Assembly (NCBI GenBank): GCA_014155875.1
Contig: JACEFZ010002048.1
Span: forward strand, 196,148-260,147
DNA from: Cepaea nemoralis
Taxonomy: Eukaryota > Mollusca > Gastropoda > Stylommatophora > Helicidae
Length of the DNA: 64,000 nt
Direction: 5' to 3'
In this document: positions 1 through 13,296 of the stretch, one piece after another
Layout of the letters: each line of letters starts with the position of its first letter
How positions within the stretch are numbered: position 1 is the first letter of the stretch
Position numbers and translations under genes: made by a program
Notes under the pieces: generated by a model
What the model saw: the letters and a program-made list of their open reading frames with translations, nothing else
Database searches by the model: none
Told to the model about the DNA's origin: nothing

Positions 1-3000
1 TCATACTTCTAGTCTCGTGATTCTTTTTGTTATCTTCGGCTATCTTCTCAGCATACTTCTAGTCTCTGTGATGTCTTTTTGTCTCTCTCTATTCTGTCTT
101 TTTCTTCTAGTTGTCTTGTCTGATGTCCTTTCTGTCTAGCTCTCCAGGACTATCTGTCTCTAGCATACTTCTAGTTGTCTTGTTGATGGTCTTTCTGGAT
201 CTAGCTCGTCCCAGGACCTATTCTGTCTCTAGCATACTTCTAGTGTCTTGTCCTGATGTCTTTCTGTTCTAGCTCTCCCAGGACTATTCTGTCTCTAGCA
301 TACTTTCTAGTCTGTCTTGTTGATGTCTTTCTGTCTATCTCTCCAGGACTATCTGTCTCTAGCATACTTCTAGTTGTCTTGTTGATGTCTTTCTTCTACT
401 CTCCAGGACTATCTGTCTCTAGCATACTTCTAGTTGTCTTGTTGATGTCTTTCTGTCTATCTCTCCAGGACTATCTGTCTCTAGCATACTTCTAGTTGTC
501 TTGTTGATGTCTTTCTGTCTATCTCTCCAGGACTATCTGTCTCTAGCATACTTCTAGTTGTCTTGTTGATGTCTTTCTGTCTATCTCTCCAGGGACTATC
601 TGTCTCTAGCATACTTCTAGTTGTCTTGTTGATGTCTTTCTGTCTAGCTCTCCAGGACTATCTGTCTCTAGCATACTTCTAGTTGTCTTGTTGATGTCTT
701 TCTGTCTAGCTCTCCAGGACTATCTGTCTCTAGCATACTTCTAGCTGTCTTGCTGATGTCTTTCTGTCTAGCTCTCCAGGACTATCTGTCTCTAGCATAC
801 TTCTAGTTGTCTTGTTGATGTCTTTCTGTCTAGCTCTCCAGGACTATCTGTCTCTAGCATACTTCTAGTTGTCTTGTTGATGTCTTTCTGTCTAGCTCTC
901 CGGGACTATCTGTCTCTAGCATACTTCTAGTTGTCTTGTTGATCTTTCTGTCTAGCTCTCCAGGACTATCTGTCTCTAGCATACTTCTAGTTGTCTTGTG
1001 AGGTCTTTCTGTCTAGCTCTCCAGGACTATCTGTCTCTAGCATACTTCTAGTTGTCTTGTTGATGTCTTTCTGTCTAGCTCTCCGGGACTATCTGTCTCT
1101 AGCATACTTCTAGTTGTCTTGTTGATGTCTTTCTGTCTAGCTCTCCAGGACTATCTGTCCTCTAGCATACTTCTAGTTGTCTTGTTGATGTCTTTCTGTC
1201 TAGCTCTCCAGGACTATCTGTCTCTAGCATACTTCTAGTTGTCTTGTGGATGTCTTTCTGTCTAGCTCTCCAGGACTATCTGTCTCTAGCATACTTCTAG
1301 TTGTCTTGTTGATGTCTTTCTGTCTAGCTCTCCAGGACTATCTGTCTCTAGCATACTTCTAGTTGTCTTGTTGATGTCTTCTGTCTATCTCTCCAGGACT
1401 ATCTGTCTCTAGCATACTTCTAGTTGTCTTGTTGATGTCTTTCTGTCTAGCTCTCCAGGACTATCTGTCTCTAGCATACTTCTAGTTGTCTTGTTGATGT
1501 CTTTCTGTCTAGCTCTCCAGGACTATCTGTCTCTAGCATACTTCTAGCTTGTCTTGTTGATGTCTTTCTGTCTAGCTCTCCAGGACTATCTGTCTCTAGC
1601 ATACTTCTAGTTGTCTTGTTGATGTCTTTCTGTCTAGCTCTCGGGCTATCTGTCTCTAGTCTTCTAGTTGTCTTCTGATTCTTCTCTGCCTCGGACTATC
1701 TGTCTCTAGCATACTTCTAGTGTCTTGTTGATGTCTTTCTGTCTAGCTCTCCAGGACTATCTGTCTCTAGCATCTTCTAGCTGTCTGTTATGCTTTCTTC
1801 TAGCTCTCCGGACTATCTGTCTCTAGCTACTTCTAGTGTCTTCTTGATTCTTTCTGTCTAGCTCTCCAGGACTATCTGTCTCTAGCATACTTCTAGTTGT
1901 CTTGTGATGTCTTTCTGTCTAGCTCTCCGGACTATCTGTCTCTAGCATACTTCTAGTTGTCTTGTTGATGTCTTTCTGTCTAGCTCTCCAGGACTATCTG
2001 TCTCTAGCATACTTCTATCTCTCCAGGACTATCTGTCTCTAGCATACTTCTATCTCTCCAGGACTATCTGTCTCTAGCATACTTCTAGTTGTCTTGTTGA
2101 TGTCTTTCTGTCTAGCTCTCCAGGACTATCTGTCTCTAGCATACTTCTAGTTGTCTTTGATGTCTTTCTGTCTAGCTCTCCAGGACTATCTGTCTCTAGC
2201 ATACTTCTAGTTGTCTTGTTGATGTCTTTCTGTCTACTCTCCAGGACTATCTGTCTCTAGCATACTTCTAGTCTGTCTGTGATTTTTTCTGTCTAGCTCT
2301 CCAGGACTATCTGTCTCTAGCATACTTCTAGTGTCTTGTTGATGTCTTTCTGTCTAGCTCTCCGGACTATCTGTCTCTAGCTCTCAGTTGTCTTTCTGAT
2401 TCTTTCTGTCTAGCTCTCTAGGCTATCTGTCTCTAGCATACTTCTAGTGTCTTGTTGATGTCTTTCTGTCTAGCTCTCCAGGACTATCTGTCTCTAGCAT
2501 GCTTCTAGTTGTCTTGCTGATTCTTTCTGTCTAGCTCTCCAGGACTATCTGTCTCTAGCATACTTCTAGCTGTCTTGTTGATGTCTTTCTGTCTAGCTCT
2601 CGGGCTATCTGTCTCTAGCATACTTCTAGTTGTCTTGTATTCTTTCTGTCTAGCTCTCCAGGACTATCTGTCTCTAGCATACTTCTAGTTGTCTTGTTGA
2701 TGTCTTTCTGTCTAGCTCTCCAGGACTATCTGTCTCTAGCATACTTCTAGCTGTCTTGTTGATGTCTTTCTGTCTAGCTCTCCAGGACTATCTGTCTCTA
2801 GCATACTTCTAGCTGTCTTGTTGATTCTTCTGTCTAGCTCTCCAGGACTATCTGTCTCTAGCATACTTCTAGTTGTCTTGTGATGTCTTTCTGTCTAGCT
2901 CTCCAGGACTATCTGTCTCTAGCATACTTCTAGTTTTCTGTTGATGTCTTTCTGTCTAGCTCTCCAGGACTATCTGTCTCTAGCATACTTCTAGTCTTTT

Positions 3001-6000
3001 GTTTTTCTGTTTTGTCTAGCTCTCCAGGCATCTTCTCTAGCATACTTCTAGTGTCTTGTTGATGTCTTCTGTCTAGTCTCCAGGATATCTGTCTCTAGCA
3101 TACTTCTAGTCTTTGTTGTCTGTTCTGTCTAGCTCTCCAGACTATCTGTCTAGCTTTCTAGTTGTCTTTTTGATGTTTTTGTCTCTCTCCAGACTATCTG
3201 TCTCTAGCATACTTCTAGTTGTCTTTCTGAATTCTTTCTGTCTAGCTCTCCAGGACTATCTGTCTCTAGCATACTTCTATCTCTCCAGGACTATCTGTCT
3301 CTAGCATACTTCTAGTTGTCTTGTTGATGTCTTTCTGTCTAGCTCTCCAGGACTATCTGTCTCTAGCATACTTCTAGCTCTCCAGGACTATCTGTCTCTA
3401 GCATACTTCTAGCTGTCTTGCTGATGTCTTTCTGTCTAGCTCTCCAGGACTATCTGTCTCTAGCATACTTCTAGCTGTCTTGTTGATGTCTTTCTGTCTA
3501 GCTCTCCAGGACTATCTGTCTCTAGCATACTTCTAGTTGTCTTGTTGATGTCTTTCTGTCTAGCTCTCCAGGACTATCTGTCTCTAGCATACTTCTAGTT
3601 GTCTTGTTGATGTCTTTCTGTCTAGCTCTCCAGGACTATCTGTCTCTAGCATGCTTCTAGCTGTCTTGTTGATGTCTTTCTGTCTAGCTCTCCAGGACTA
3701 TCTGTCTCTAGCATACTTCTAGTTGTCTTGTTGATGTCTTTCTGTCTAGCTCTCCAGGACTATCTGTCTCTAGCATACTTCTAGTTGTCTTGTTGATGTC
3801 TTTCTGTCTAGCTCTCCAGGACTATCTGTCTCTAGCATACTTCTAGCTTTTCTTGTTGATGTCTTTCTGTCTAGCTCTCCAGGACTATCTGTCTCTAGCA
3901 TACTTCTAGTTGTCTTGTTGATGTCTTTCTGTCTAGCTCTCCAGGACTATCTGTCTCTAGCATACTTCTAGTTGTCTTGTTGATGTCTTTCTGTCTATCT
4001 CTCCAGGACTATCTGTCTCTAGCATACTTCTAGTTGTCTTGTTGATGTCTTTCTGTCTAGTTCTCCAGGACTATCTGTCTCTAGCATACTTCTAGTTGTC
4101 TTGTTGATGTCTTTCTGTCTAGCTCTCCAGGACTATCTGTCTCTAGCATACTTCTAGTTGTCTTGTTGATGTCTTTCTGTCTAGCTCTCCAGGACTATCT
4201 GTCTCTAGCATACTTCTAGTTGTCTTGTTGATGTCTTTCTGTCTAGCTCTCCAGGACTATCTGTCTCTAGCATACTTCTAGTTGTCTTGTTGATGTCTTT
4301 CTGTCTAGCTCTCCAGGACTATCTGTCTCTAGCATACTTCTAGTTGTCTTGTTGATGTCTTTCTGTCTAGCTCTCCAGGACTATCTGTCTCTAGCATACT
4401 TCTAGCTGTCTTGTTGATGTCTTTCTGTCTAGCTCTCCAGGACTATCTGTCTCTAGCATACTTCTAGTTGTCTTGTTGATGTCTTTCTGTCTAGCTCTCC
4501 AGGACTATCTGTCTCTAGCATACTTCTAGCTGTCTTGTTGATGTCTTTCTGTCTAGCTCTCCAGGACTATCTGTCTCTAGCATACTTCTAGTTGTCTTTC
4601 TGAATTCTTTCTGTCTAGCTCTCCAGGACTATCTGTCTCTAGCATACTTCTAGTTGTCTTGTTGATGTCTTTCTGTCTAGCTCTCCAGGACTATCTGTCT
4701 CTAGCATACTTCTAGCTTTTCTTGTTGATGTCTTTCTGTCTAGCTCTCCAGGACTATCTGTCTCTAGCATACTTCTAGCTGTCTTGTTGATTCTTTCTGT
4801 CTAGCTCTCCAGGACTATCTGTCTCTAGCATACTTCTAGCTGTCTTGTTGATGTCTTTCTGTCTAGCTCTCCAGGACTATCTGTCTCTAGCATACTTCTA
4901 GCTGTCTTGTTGATGTCTTTCTGTCTAGCTCTCCAGGACTATCTGTCTCTAGCATACTTCTAGTTGTCTTTCTGGATTCTTTCTGTCTAGCTCTCCAGGA
5001 CTATCTGTCTCTAGCATACTTCTAGCTTTTCTTGTTGATGTCTTTCTGTCTAGCTCTCCAGGACTATCTGTCTCTAGCATACTTCTAGCTGTCTTGTTGA
5101 TGTCTTTCTGTCTAGCTCTCCAGGACTATCTGTCTCTAGCATACTTCTAGTTGTCTTGTTGATGTCTTTCTGCTCTAGCTCTCCAGGACTATCTGTCTTT
5201 GATGTCTTTCTTCTAGTTCTTCTATCTGTCTCTCCAGACTTCTGGTTTTTGATTCTTTTCCCAGCTCTCAGGACTATCTGTCTCTCAGACTTCTGTCTGT
5301 CTTCTAGATGTCTTGTTGCTCTGCTATCTGTCTCTAGCAGGACTTCTGTCTCTAGATGATTCTTTTGTCTTCTCCAGGACTATTTTGTCTCTCTCCGCTA
5401 TTGTCTCTAGCATACTTTTGTCTAGTCTCAGGACTATCTGTCTCTCTCCTACTATCTGTCTCTAGATCTTCTAGTTGTCTTTGATTCTTTTTTTTCTAGC
5501 TTCAGGACTATCTGTCTCTAGCATACTTCTAGCTCTCCAGGACTTTTTGTCTCTCCAGGACTTCTGTCTCTAGCATACTTTCTGTCTAGCTTGGCTTCTG
5601 TCTTAGCCTACCGGACTAGCTGTCTCTAGCATCTTCTTTCGGATATCTGTTTGCTTTCTGTCTATCTCTCCAGGACTTCTGTCTTCATGGGACTATTGTC
5701 TTTGATTCTTTTGTCTAGCTTCTGCTTCTAGCTCTCCAGGATACTTCTAGCTCTTTTTATCTTCTGTCTACTCTCCAGGACTATCTGTCTCTAGCATACT
5801 TCTAGTGTCTTGTTGATGTCTTTTTTTCTAGCTCTCAGGACTATCTGTCTCTAGCATACTTCTAGTGTCTTGTTGATGTCTTTCTGTCTAGCTCTCCAGG
5901 ACTATCTGTCTCTAGCATACTTCTATCTCTCCAGGACTATCTGTCTCTAGCATACTTCTAGTTGTCTTGTTGATGTCTTTCTGTCTAGCTCTCCAGGACT

Positions 6001-9000
6001 ATCTGTCTCTAGCATACTTCTAGCTGTCTTCTGATGTCTTTCTGTCTAGCTCTCCAGGACTTTGTCTCTAGCATACTTCTAGTTGTCTTCTTGATGTCTT
6101 TCTGTTAGCTTCCAGGCTATCTGTCTCTAGCATACTTCTAGTTGTCTTTGATTCTTTCTGTTCTCCAGGACTATCTGTCTCTAGCATACTTCTAGTTGTC
6201 TTCTTGATGTCTTTCTGTCTAGCTCTCCAGGACTATCTGTCTCTAGCATACTTCTAGTTGTCTTGTTGATGTCTTCTGTCTATCTTCCAGGACTATCTGT
6301 CTCTAGCATACTTCTAGCTTTTCTGTTGATGTCTTTCTGTCTAGCTCTCAGGACTATCTGTCTCTAGCATGCTTCTAGTTGTCTTTGATTCTTCTATCTC
6401 TCCAGGACTATCTGTCTCTAGCATACTTCTATCTCTCCAGGACTATCTGTCTCTAGCATACTTCTATTGTCTCTTGATCTTTCTGTCTAGCTCTCCGACT
6501 ATCTATCTCCAGACTATTGCTGTCTTGTGATTCTTTTTGTCTAGCTCTCCCGGCTATCTGTCTCTAGCATACTTCTAGCTGTCTTGTGATGTCTTCGTCT
6601 GCTCTCAGCTACTTCTTAGCTCTTCAGCTATCTGTCTAGCATACTTCTATCTGTCTTCAGGCTATCTGTCTCTAGCTCTTCTACTTCTAGCTTATGTCTT
6701 TCTGTCTAGCTCTCCAGGACTATCTGTCTCTAGCATACTTCTAGTTGGTATTGTTGATGCTTCTGTCTAGCTCTCCAGGACTATCTTCTCTAGCATACTT
6801 CTCAGGACTATCTGTCTCTAGCATACTTCTAGTTGTCTTGTTGATGTCTTCTGTCTAGCTCTCCAGGACTATCTGTCTCTAGCATACTTCTAGTTGTCTT
6901 GTTGATGTCTTTCTGTCTAGCTCTCCAGGACTATCTGTCTCTAGCATACTTCTAGTTGTCTTGTTGATGTCTTTCTGTCTAGCTCTCCAGGACTATCTGT
7001 TCTAGCATACTTCTAGTTGTCTTGTTGATGTCTTTCTGTCTAGCCTCCAGGACTATCTGTCTCTAGCATACTTCTGTTGTCTTGTTGTGTCTTTCTGTCT
7101 AGCTCTCCGGACTATCTGTCTTGCATCTTCTAGTTGTCTTGTTGATGTCTTTCTGTCTAGCTCTCCAGGACTATTGTCTCTGCATACTTCTAGTTGTCTT
7201 GTTGATGTCTTTCTGTCTAGCTCTCCAGGACTATCTGTCTCTAGCATACTTCTAGTTGTCTTGTTGATGTCTTTCTGTCTAGCTCTCCAGGACTATTGTC
7301 TCTGCATACTTCTAGTTGTCTTGTTGATGTCTTTCTGTCTAGCTCTCCGGACTATCTGTCTTGCATCTTCTAGTTGTCTTGTTATGTCTTTCTGTCTAGC
7401 TCTCCGGACTATCTGTCTCTAGCATACTTCTTTTGTGTCTTTCTGTCTAGCTCTCCAGGACTATCTGTCTCTAGCATACTTCTAGTTGTCTTGTTGATGT
7501 CTTTCTGTCTAGCTCTCCAGGACTATCTGTCTCTAGCATACTTCTAGTTGTCTTGTTGATGTCTTCTGTCTAGCTCTCCAGGAATATCTGTGCTCTAGCA
7601 TAGCTTCTAGTTGTCTTTGTTGATGTCTTTCTGTCTAGCTCTCCAGGACTATCTGTCTCCTAGCATGCTTCTAGTTGTCTTGTTTGATGTCCTTTCTGTC
7701 TAGCTCTCCAGGACTATCTGTCTCTAGCAAGCTTCTAGTTGTCTTGTTTGATGTCTTTCTGTCTAGGCTCTCCAGACTATCTGTCTCTAGCATGACTTCT
7801 AGTTGTCTTGTTGAATGTCGTTCTGTCTAGCTCTCCGAGGACTATCTGTCTCTATGCATACTTCTAGTTCGTCTTACTTGATGTCCTTTCTGTCTAGGCT
7901 CTCCAGGGACTATCTGTTCTCTAGCAGGACTTCTAGTTGTCCTTGTTGATGTCTTTTCTGTCTAGCTCTCCAGGACTATCTGTCTCTTAGGCATACTTCT
8001 AGCTGTCTTGTTGATGTCTTTCTGTCTAGCTCTCGGACTATCTGTCTCTAGCATACTTCTAGTTGTCTTGTTGATGTCTTTCTGTCTAGCTCTCCAGGAC
8101 TATCTGTCTCTAGCATACTTCTAGTTGTCTTGTTGATGTCTTTCTGTCTAGCTCTCCAGGACTATCTGTCTCTAGCATACTTCTAGTTGTCTTGTTGATG
8201 TCTTTCTGTCTTCTCTCCAGGACTATCTGTCTCTAGCATACTTCTAGTTGTCTTGTTGATATCTTTCTGTCTATCTCTCCAGGACTATCTGTCTCTAGCA
8301 TACTTCTAGCTGTCTTGTGATGTCTTTCTGTCTAGCTCTCCAGGACTATCTGTCTCTAGCATACTTCTAGTTGTCTTGTTGATGTCTTTCTGTCTATCTC
8401 TCCAGGACTATTGTCTCTAGCATACTTCTAGTTGTCTTGTTGATGTCTTTCTGTCTAGCTCTCCAGGACTATCTGTCTCTAGCATACTTCTAGTGTCTTG
8501 TTGATGTCTTCTGTCTAGCTCTCCAGGACTATCTGTCTCTAGCATACTTCTAGTTGTCTTGCTTGATGTCTTTTCTGTCTAGCTCTCCAGGACTATCTGT
8601 CTCTAGCATACTTCTAGTTGTCTTGCTGATGTCTTTCTGTCTAGGCTCTCCAGGACTATCTGTCTCTAGCATACTTCTATTTGTCTTGCTGATGTCTTTC
8701 TGTCTAGCTCTCCAGGACTATCTGTCTCTAGCATACTTCTAGTTGTCTTGCTGATGTCTTTCTGTCTAGCTCTCCAGGACTATCTGTCTCTAGCATACTT
8801 CTAGTTGTCTTTCTGATGTCTTTCTGTCTAGCTCTCCAGGACTATCTGTCTCTAGCATGCTTTCTAGCTTGTCTTGCTTGATGTCTTTCTGTCTAGCTCT
8901 CCAGGACTATCTGTCTCTAGCATACTTCTAGCTGTCTTGCTGATGTCTTTCTGTCTAGCTCTCCAGGACTATCTGTCTCTAGCATACTTTCTAAGCTGTC

Positions 9001-10083
9001 TTGCTGATGTCTTTCTGTCTAGCTCTCCAGGACTATCTGTCTCTAGCTATACTTCTAGTTGTCTTGCTTGATGTCTTTCTGTCTAGCTCTCCAGGACTAT
9101 CTGTCTCTAGCATATTCTAGTTGTCTTGCTGATGTCTTTCTGTCTAGCTCTCCAGGACTATCTGTCTCTAGCATACTTCTAGCTTGTCTTGCTGATGTCT
9201 TTCTGTCTAGCTCTCCAGGACTATCTGTCTCTAGCATACTTCTAGTTGTCTTGCTGATGTCTTTCTGTCTAGCTCTCCAGGACTATCTAGTCTCTAGCAT
9301 ACTTCTAGTTGTCTTGCTTGATGTCTTTCTGTCTTAGCTCTCCAGGACTATCTGTCTCTAGCATACTTCTAGCTTGTCTGTGCTGATGTCTTTCTGTCTA
9401 GCTCTCCAGGGACTATCTGTCTCTAGCATACTTCTAGTTGTCTTGCTGATGTCTTTCTGTCTAGCTCTCCAGGACTATCTGTCTCTAGCATACTTCTAGC
9501 TGTCTTGCTGATGTCTTTCTGTCTATCTCTCCAGGACTATCTGTCTCTAGCATACTTCTATCTCTCCAGGACTATCTGTCTCTAGCATACTTCTAGTTGT
9601 CTTGTTGATGTCTTTCTGTCTAGCTCTCCAGGACTATCTGTCTCTAGCATACTTCTAGTTGTCTTGTTGAAGTCTTTCTGTCTTCTCTCCAGGACTATCT
9701 GTCTCTAGCATACTTCTAGTTGTCTTGTGATGTCTTCTGTCTATCTCTCCAGGACTATCTGTCTCTAGCATACTTCTAGTTGTCTTGTTGATGTCTTTCT
9801 GTCTATCTCTCCAGGACTATCTGTCTCTAGCATACTTCTAGTTGTCTTGTTGATGTCTTTCTGTCTAGCTCTCCAGGACTATCTGTCTCTAGCATGCTTC
9901 TAGCTGTCTTGTTGATGTCTTTCTGTCTAGCTCTCCAGGACTATCTGTCTCTAGCATGCTTCTAGCTGTCTTGTTGATGTCTTTCTGTCTAGCTCTCCAG
10001 GACTATCTGTCTCTAGCATGCTTCTAGTTGTCTTTCTGAATTCTTTCTGTCTATCTCTCCAGGACTATCTGTCTCTAGCATGA
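1..10083. repeat. 62-bp satellite array, at least 160 copies
   Basis: Contiguous head-to-tail monomers of 62 bp, seen as a 2-base shift per 60-base line through 3.5-5.1 kb. Landmarks in each monomer are CTCCAGGACTATCTGTCTCT and AGCATACTTCTAGTTGTCTT. Variants include TTGTTGATG versus TTGCTGATG (the latter clustered at 8.6-9.5 kb) and shortened units in which about 30 bp is missing, joining ATACTTCTAT directly to CTCTCCAGG (near 2015, 2050, 3275, 5925, 6430, 9555). Dense one-base indels occur in blocks (1-300, 1640-1860, 2265-2420, 2990-3240, 5180-5780, 6470-6700, 7560-8000). The left end lies outside the window. All short reading frames here are translations of the repeat, not genes. Confidence 0.98.
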
Positions 10084-10109
10084 TTCTAACTGTGTGAGGT
10101 TCGCGATTT

Positions 10110-10270
10110 TTGGGGCGAGGAAAAGAATTCTTAAGAGCTGTATTAAGCCAGTGTTTGGAAGCGAATCATGGACAATTAGCACAGTTGTGAGGAATTATGT
10201 GAAAGCGGCTGAGATGTGATTTTATAGAAGAACGATGAGAACACTGTTGGCGGATTTTGTGAATCATTAC
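10110..10270 (+). pseudogene. LINE reverse transcriptase relic, C-terminal part
   Basis: One frame reads RKRILKSCIKPVFGSESWT and continues with VKAAEM, a stop, then FYRRTMRT. This matches the usual post-catalytic region of non-LTR reverse transcriptases (R-x-L-K-x-x-I-x-P-V followed by G-x-E-x-W-T and an aromatic-RR-M/I block). A TGA stands where a Trp is normal, and both the catalytic core and the 3' end are missing, so it is a dead fragment. It abuts the end of the 62-bp satellite. Confidence 0.6.
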
Positions 10271-10274
10271 ATTA

Positions 10275-10590
10275 TTAAAATCATGAAACCACGCGAATCA
10301 CTACATTCGTGTGAATCATCAGTTCATGTGTAACATTACATCATTTGAAACATTACATCTTTTGAAACCTTACATCACGTGAAACATTAAATAATGTGAA
10401 ACATTAAATCATGTGCAACCTTACATCGTGTGAAACATTAAATCATGTCCATTACATCAATGTGAACCATTGCATCTATGTGAACCATCACAATCATGTG
10501 AACCATTAACTCAATGTGAAGTATCACAACATCAGAACCATTGCCTCTTTGTGAACTATCACAATATATGAACCCTGGCCGTTATGTGAA
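10275..10590. repeat. degenerate ~17-bp tandem repeat
   Basis: Diverged units around GTGAAACATTACATCAT and GTGAACCATTACATC recur with spacing of roughly 16-21 bp. AT-rich, no coding potential. It follows the reverse transcriptase relic directly. Confidence 0.75.
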
Positions 10591-10833
10591 CCAGCAGCTG
10601 TGTTATTGGACAGGACTGTGCTACAGCTATTTACCTAGCTCTGGTCCCAGACTGCCCTAGGCCATCAAACGTAGTCTAGACTAGATAACATCAGTGACCG
10701 TGTGTCCTGGTCCTAGCCAGGACGTGAGTCCTGCCTGGAGACTTTGTGTCATCAGTCTGCTGCAGGTGAATGTCCTTACAGCACGTGAAGTGAAACTGTA
10801 GTAGGCCGTGCCTGACGCTCTCTGGCATCAAAC

Positions 10834-10908
10834 ATGGATAGATGGTCTCTGTACCAGGTGAGGAGGGACCAGTGGTACCACAATTACACCTGCCCCGTAT
10901 ACAAACAG
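10834..10908 (+). other. weak candidate exon with splice donor
   Basis: A 25-codon open stretch starts at ATG and ends with a good 5' splice donor, CAG|GTAGGA, after the residues NYTCPVYKQ. A second possible donor, CAG|GTGAGG, lies inside it. The surrounding 10.6-11.6 kb is not visibly repetitive, so host sequence is possible. The Cys-Pro-Val-Tyr-Lys context loosely recalls the extreme C-terminus of axonemal dynein heavy chains, but the match is too short to call. No partner exon was found. Confidence 0.18.
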
Positions 10909-11640
10909 GTAGGATCATCCTGTCTTCGCGTGTTTGTTTGTTTGTTTGAACTATTTAATGCCACGCAGTCGCATTCATTGTCGCTGGTAAAAGATAAGAA
11001 TAGAGACTTGCCAGTCGATACTCTAGTTCAGTATGCCTCAATGCTTTAGTGTTCATGTCGCTCTTTTGTCCATCATTGGCATGTACAGTCACCGAGGTCT
11101 GTTTACACGTTATGGGGCGTGGTGGGTATATGGTGCGGCCGCCATTTTTGTATGTCAGTAACATACATGCCGTATTTACTTGCCTGGACACGTCCCGGTA
11201 TCTATTTTGAACTGGACAATTTTCGAGATCAAGTGAATTTAAAACATCAGCCTTGATGGGTATTAGAATTCATGACATCCGGACCGGCAGGCGAGCGTCT
11301 AGCGACTACGTTCACCTGAACCCTGGTTCACTATTACGACTGGTTTATTACCCAAGAGAAATAACACCTCGCAAAAGATTTATGACATCTATTTTCAGGG
11401 TTATATCCCTTGTTACGTAATTTACAAGGTGGTAATTAAGCTTTGGGTCTCCCACACATGCCTGTCTGCAATGTATATTATCTGCGCTTCCGACAACGTA
11501 TAGTATCTGAACATTCTGCAGTCATTCTACGGGCAGTCTGTACACCGACACCTCTCTGGTGGAGGCAGCCCTGGTCAAGGCTTTCAGCTCACCTGGACGT
11601 TCCTACGTAGGACTTTAGCGTTACACCTAGCTTTCCACTA
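10909..11640. other. unassigned non-repetitive stretch
   Basis: I recognise no gene, RNA or mobile element here. Frames are short and interrupted on both strands. It is one of the few stretches not dominated by tandem repeats and may be host intron or intergenic DNA. Confidence 0.5.
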
Positions 11641-11649
11641 GATATCTAG

Positions 11650-11750
11650 CCAACCAACCAACCAATCACTCAACCAACCATTCAACCAACCAACCACCCA
11701 ATCAACCAACCACCCAATCAACCAACCAACTAACCAACCCACAAGCCAAC
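11650..11750. repeat. (AACC)n-type microsatellite, imperfect
   Basis: Runs of CCAACCAACCAATCA with substitutions, about 100 bp. Confidence 0.85.
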
Positions 11751-12475
11751 TAACTGATCAGCAACCATATAATCTCATATAGCGTATATTATCCATCTTC
11801 CTGTGACATATAATATCATGTAGTGTACATGTGACAAGTGCTACCCAAACCCCGTGTACACATCTGTACACAACTCCCGTGTCATTACAGCAAGTAAATG
11901 TTCACATTATATCTACGTCCTCACACCCTGAGCGTCGGTTTTACGCGAACTTCAGACATCTCCATTCCCTCCTACCTCTTACCCCCATCTTCCTCCTTCA
12001 CTTCATGAAATGAGACGTGATGACGTGAAGATACGGCCAGATGCCAGGAAACACCACCATCACCCAGAGATGGCAACTTGTGGTGAATGTTGCAGGAATG
12101 TTGCCGTCTGCTATCACTGACCCGCGTCAGATAGGACGAGTCCATGATCAGGTGTGTCCAGCATGTTTATTAACAGTGTCATTCACGACAAGCGTGGTCC
12201 CCTGCCTGATCTCTCCCCTCATCACTGGCCTATCACCCCTGCAGTATTACTTGAACTTATCGCCGCGGCTGAACTATAACCTCGTCACAATTGCTTCAAC
12301 TGACACTCCTCAAACAGAGGTATCCTCCCTGTATTCCTCCATCTTTTGCTCTCACCTATACACCCCCTCCCCTGTTCCCAACTTTCGGCGGCCGCCTTAA
12401 TGTAGTTGATAAGGTGCTACACTGATAACGTCATGACGTGGTCGGATGAAAGTTCGACGCCCGCGGTCCTGGGGG
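11751..12475. other. unassigned stretch
   Basis: No recognisable gene. One 119-codon open frame (12041-12400, plus strand) has no motif I know and a composition typical of chance frames. It ends shortly before the microsatellite tail of the LINE remnant on the minus strand. Confidence 0.4.
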
Positions 12476-12558
12476 AGTTGAGTTGAGTTGAGTTGAGTTG
12501 GGTTAAGAACCGACATCACTGCACTCAGGACATCCCCATACGCTCTCCGTCCTCTCGT

Positions 12559-13296
12559 TCAACAGTCAGCAAAGAGTGATACTACTAATTGTTCCCACTG
12601 ATATCTGATTGAAAGTTCCCCTGGTCTTCCCAGTTTTAAGATTCTGCCAGAACCCCTGCCGATCTCCCGCAATCTCAAACTTTCCAAATATGGGTTCTCG
12701 ATATTTTCCCCAGCCTTCTCCACCTGGTCCCACAGGTGCACGACCACCTCCCCCTTGTCCATAGGTAATCTATCACCAAGAGGTGCACTCCCTGTCAGCC
12801 TATCAGCCTGTTCATTCCCCCGCACTCCCGCATGGCCAGGGCAAAATAACCATTCAATTCTCACAATCTGTGACTTCTGAAGCGACGATAGCCATTCCAC
12901 ACGGAAAATTCCTTTATCCACCTTACTAAGCATACTCTTTGAATCCGTAATGAATACAACGTGTGTTGCAGTAGTCTCCTCTAGCCAACGGAATGCCGCT
13001 GTTACTGCCTCCACCTCCATTCTCATGATGGAGGTCGTAGTCTCATATGCCAGACTCTCCTTTTTCAAGACTCGTCCATTAGCCTTTGCAATAAAGCCCC
13101 AGCCACTACGTCTGTTTCTCGCCACTGACCCATCGGTGTAGATGACTATGTCACCTTGATGTGTGTTGCTCTGGATCAGCTGCTGCACCTCATAATCTGT
13201 GCTGCCAGCTGCCCATTCTCTGCACTCACGCCCAGTGTCACTATCACACTGTGCCAGTCCGTCGTACTTCCAGAACTTTAACCTAGTCTTTTTCAC
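12559..13296 (-). pseudogene. LINE RNase H domain, frame-shifted from RT
   Basis: 245 codons carrying a complete RNase H type I signature. Asp55 is in YTDGS, Glu94 in MRMEVEAV, Asp118 in FITDSKS, His155 in CPGHAGVRGNEQAD and Asp165 in the same motif. In LINEs this domain degrades RNA of the RNA-DNA hybrid during target-primed synthesis. All four carboxylates are present, so the domain itself looks recently functional. It overlaps the reverse transcriptase segment by 14 bp in a different frame; in an intact element both belong to one polyprotein, so a frameshift near 13290 separates them. The Met start is only the first Met in the frame. Confidence 0.85.

Noticed and set aside
12041..12400. 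119-codon frame on plus
   Set aside because: No motif, no supporting context, and composition typical of a chance frame.
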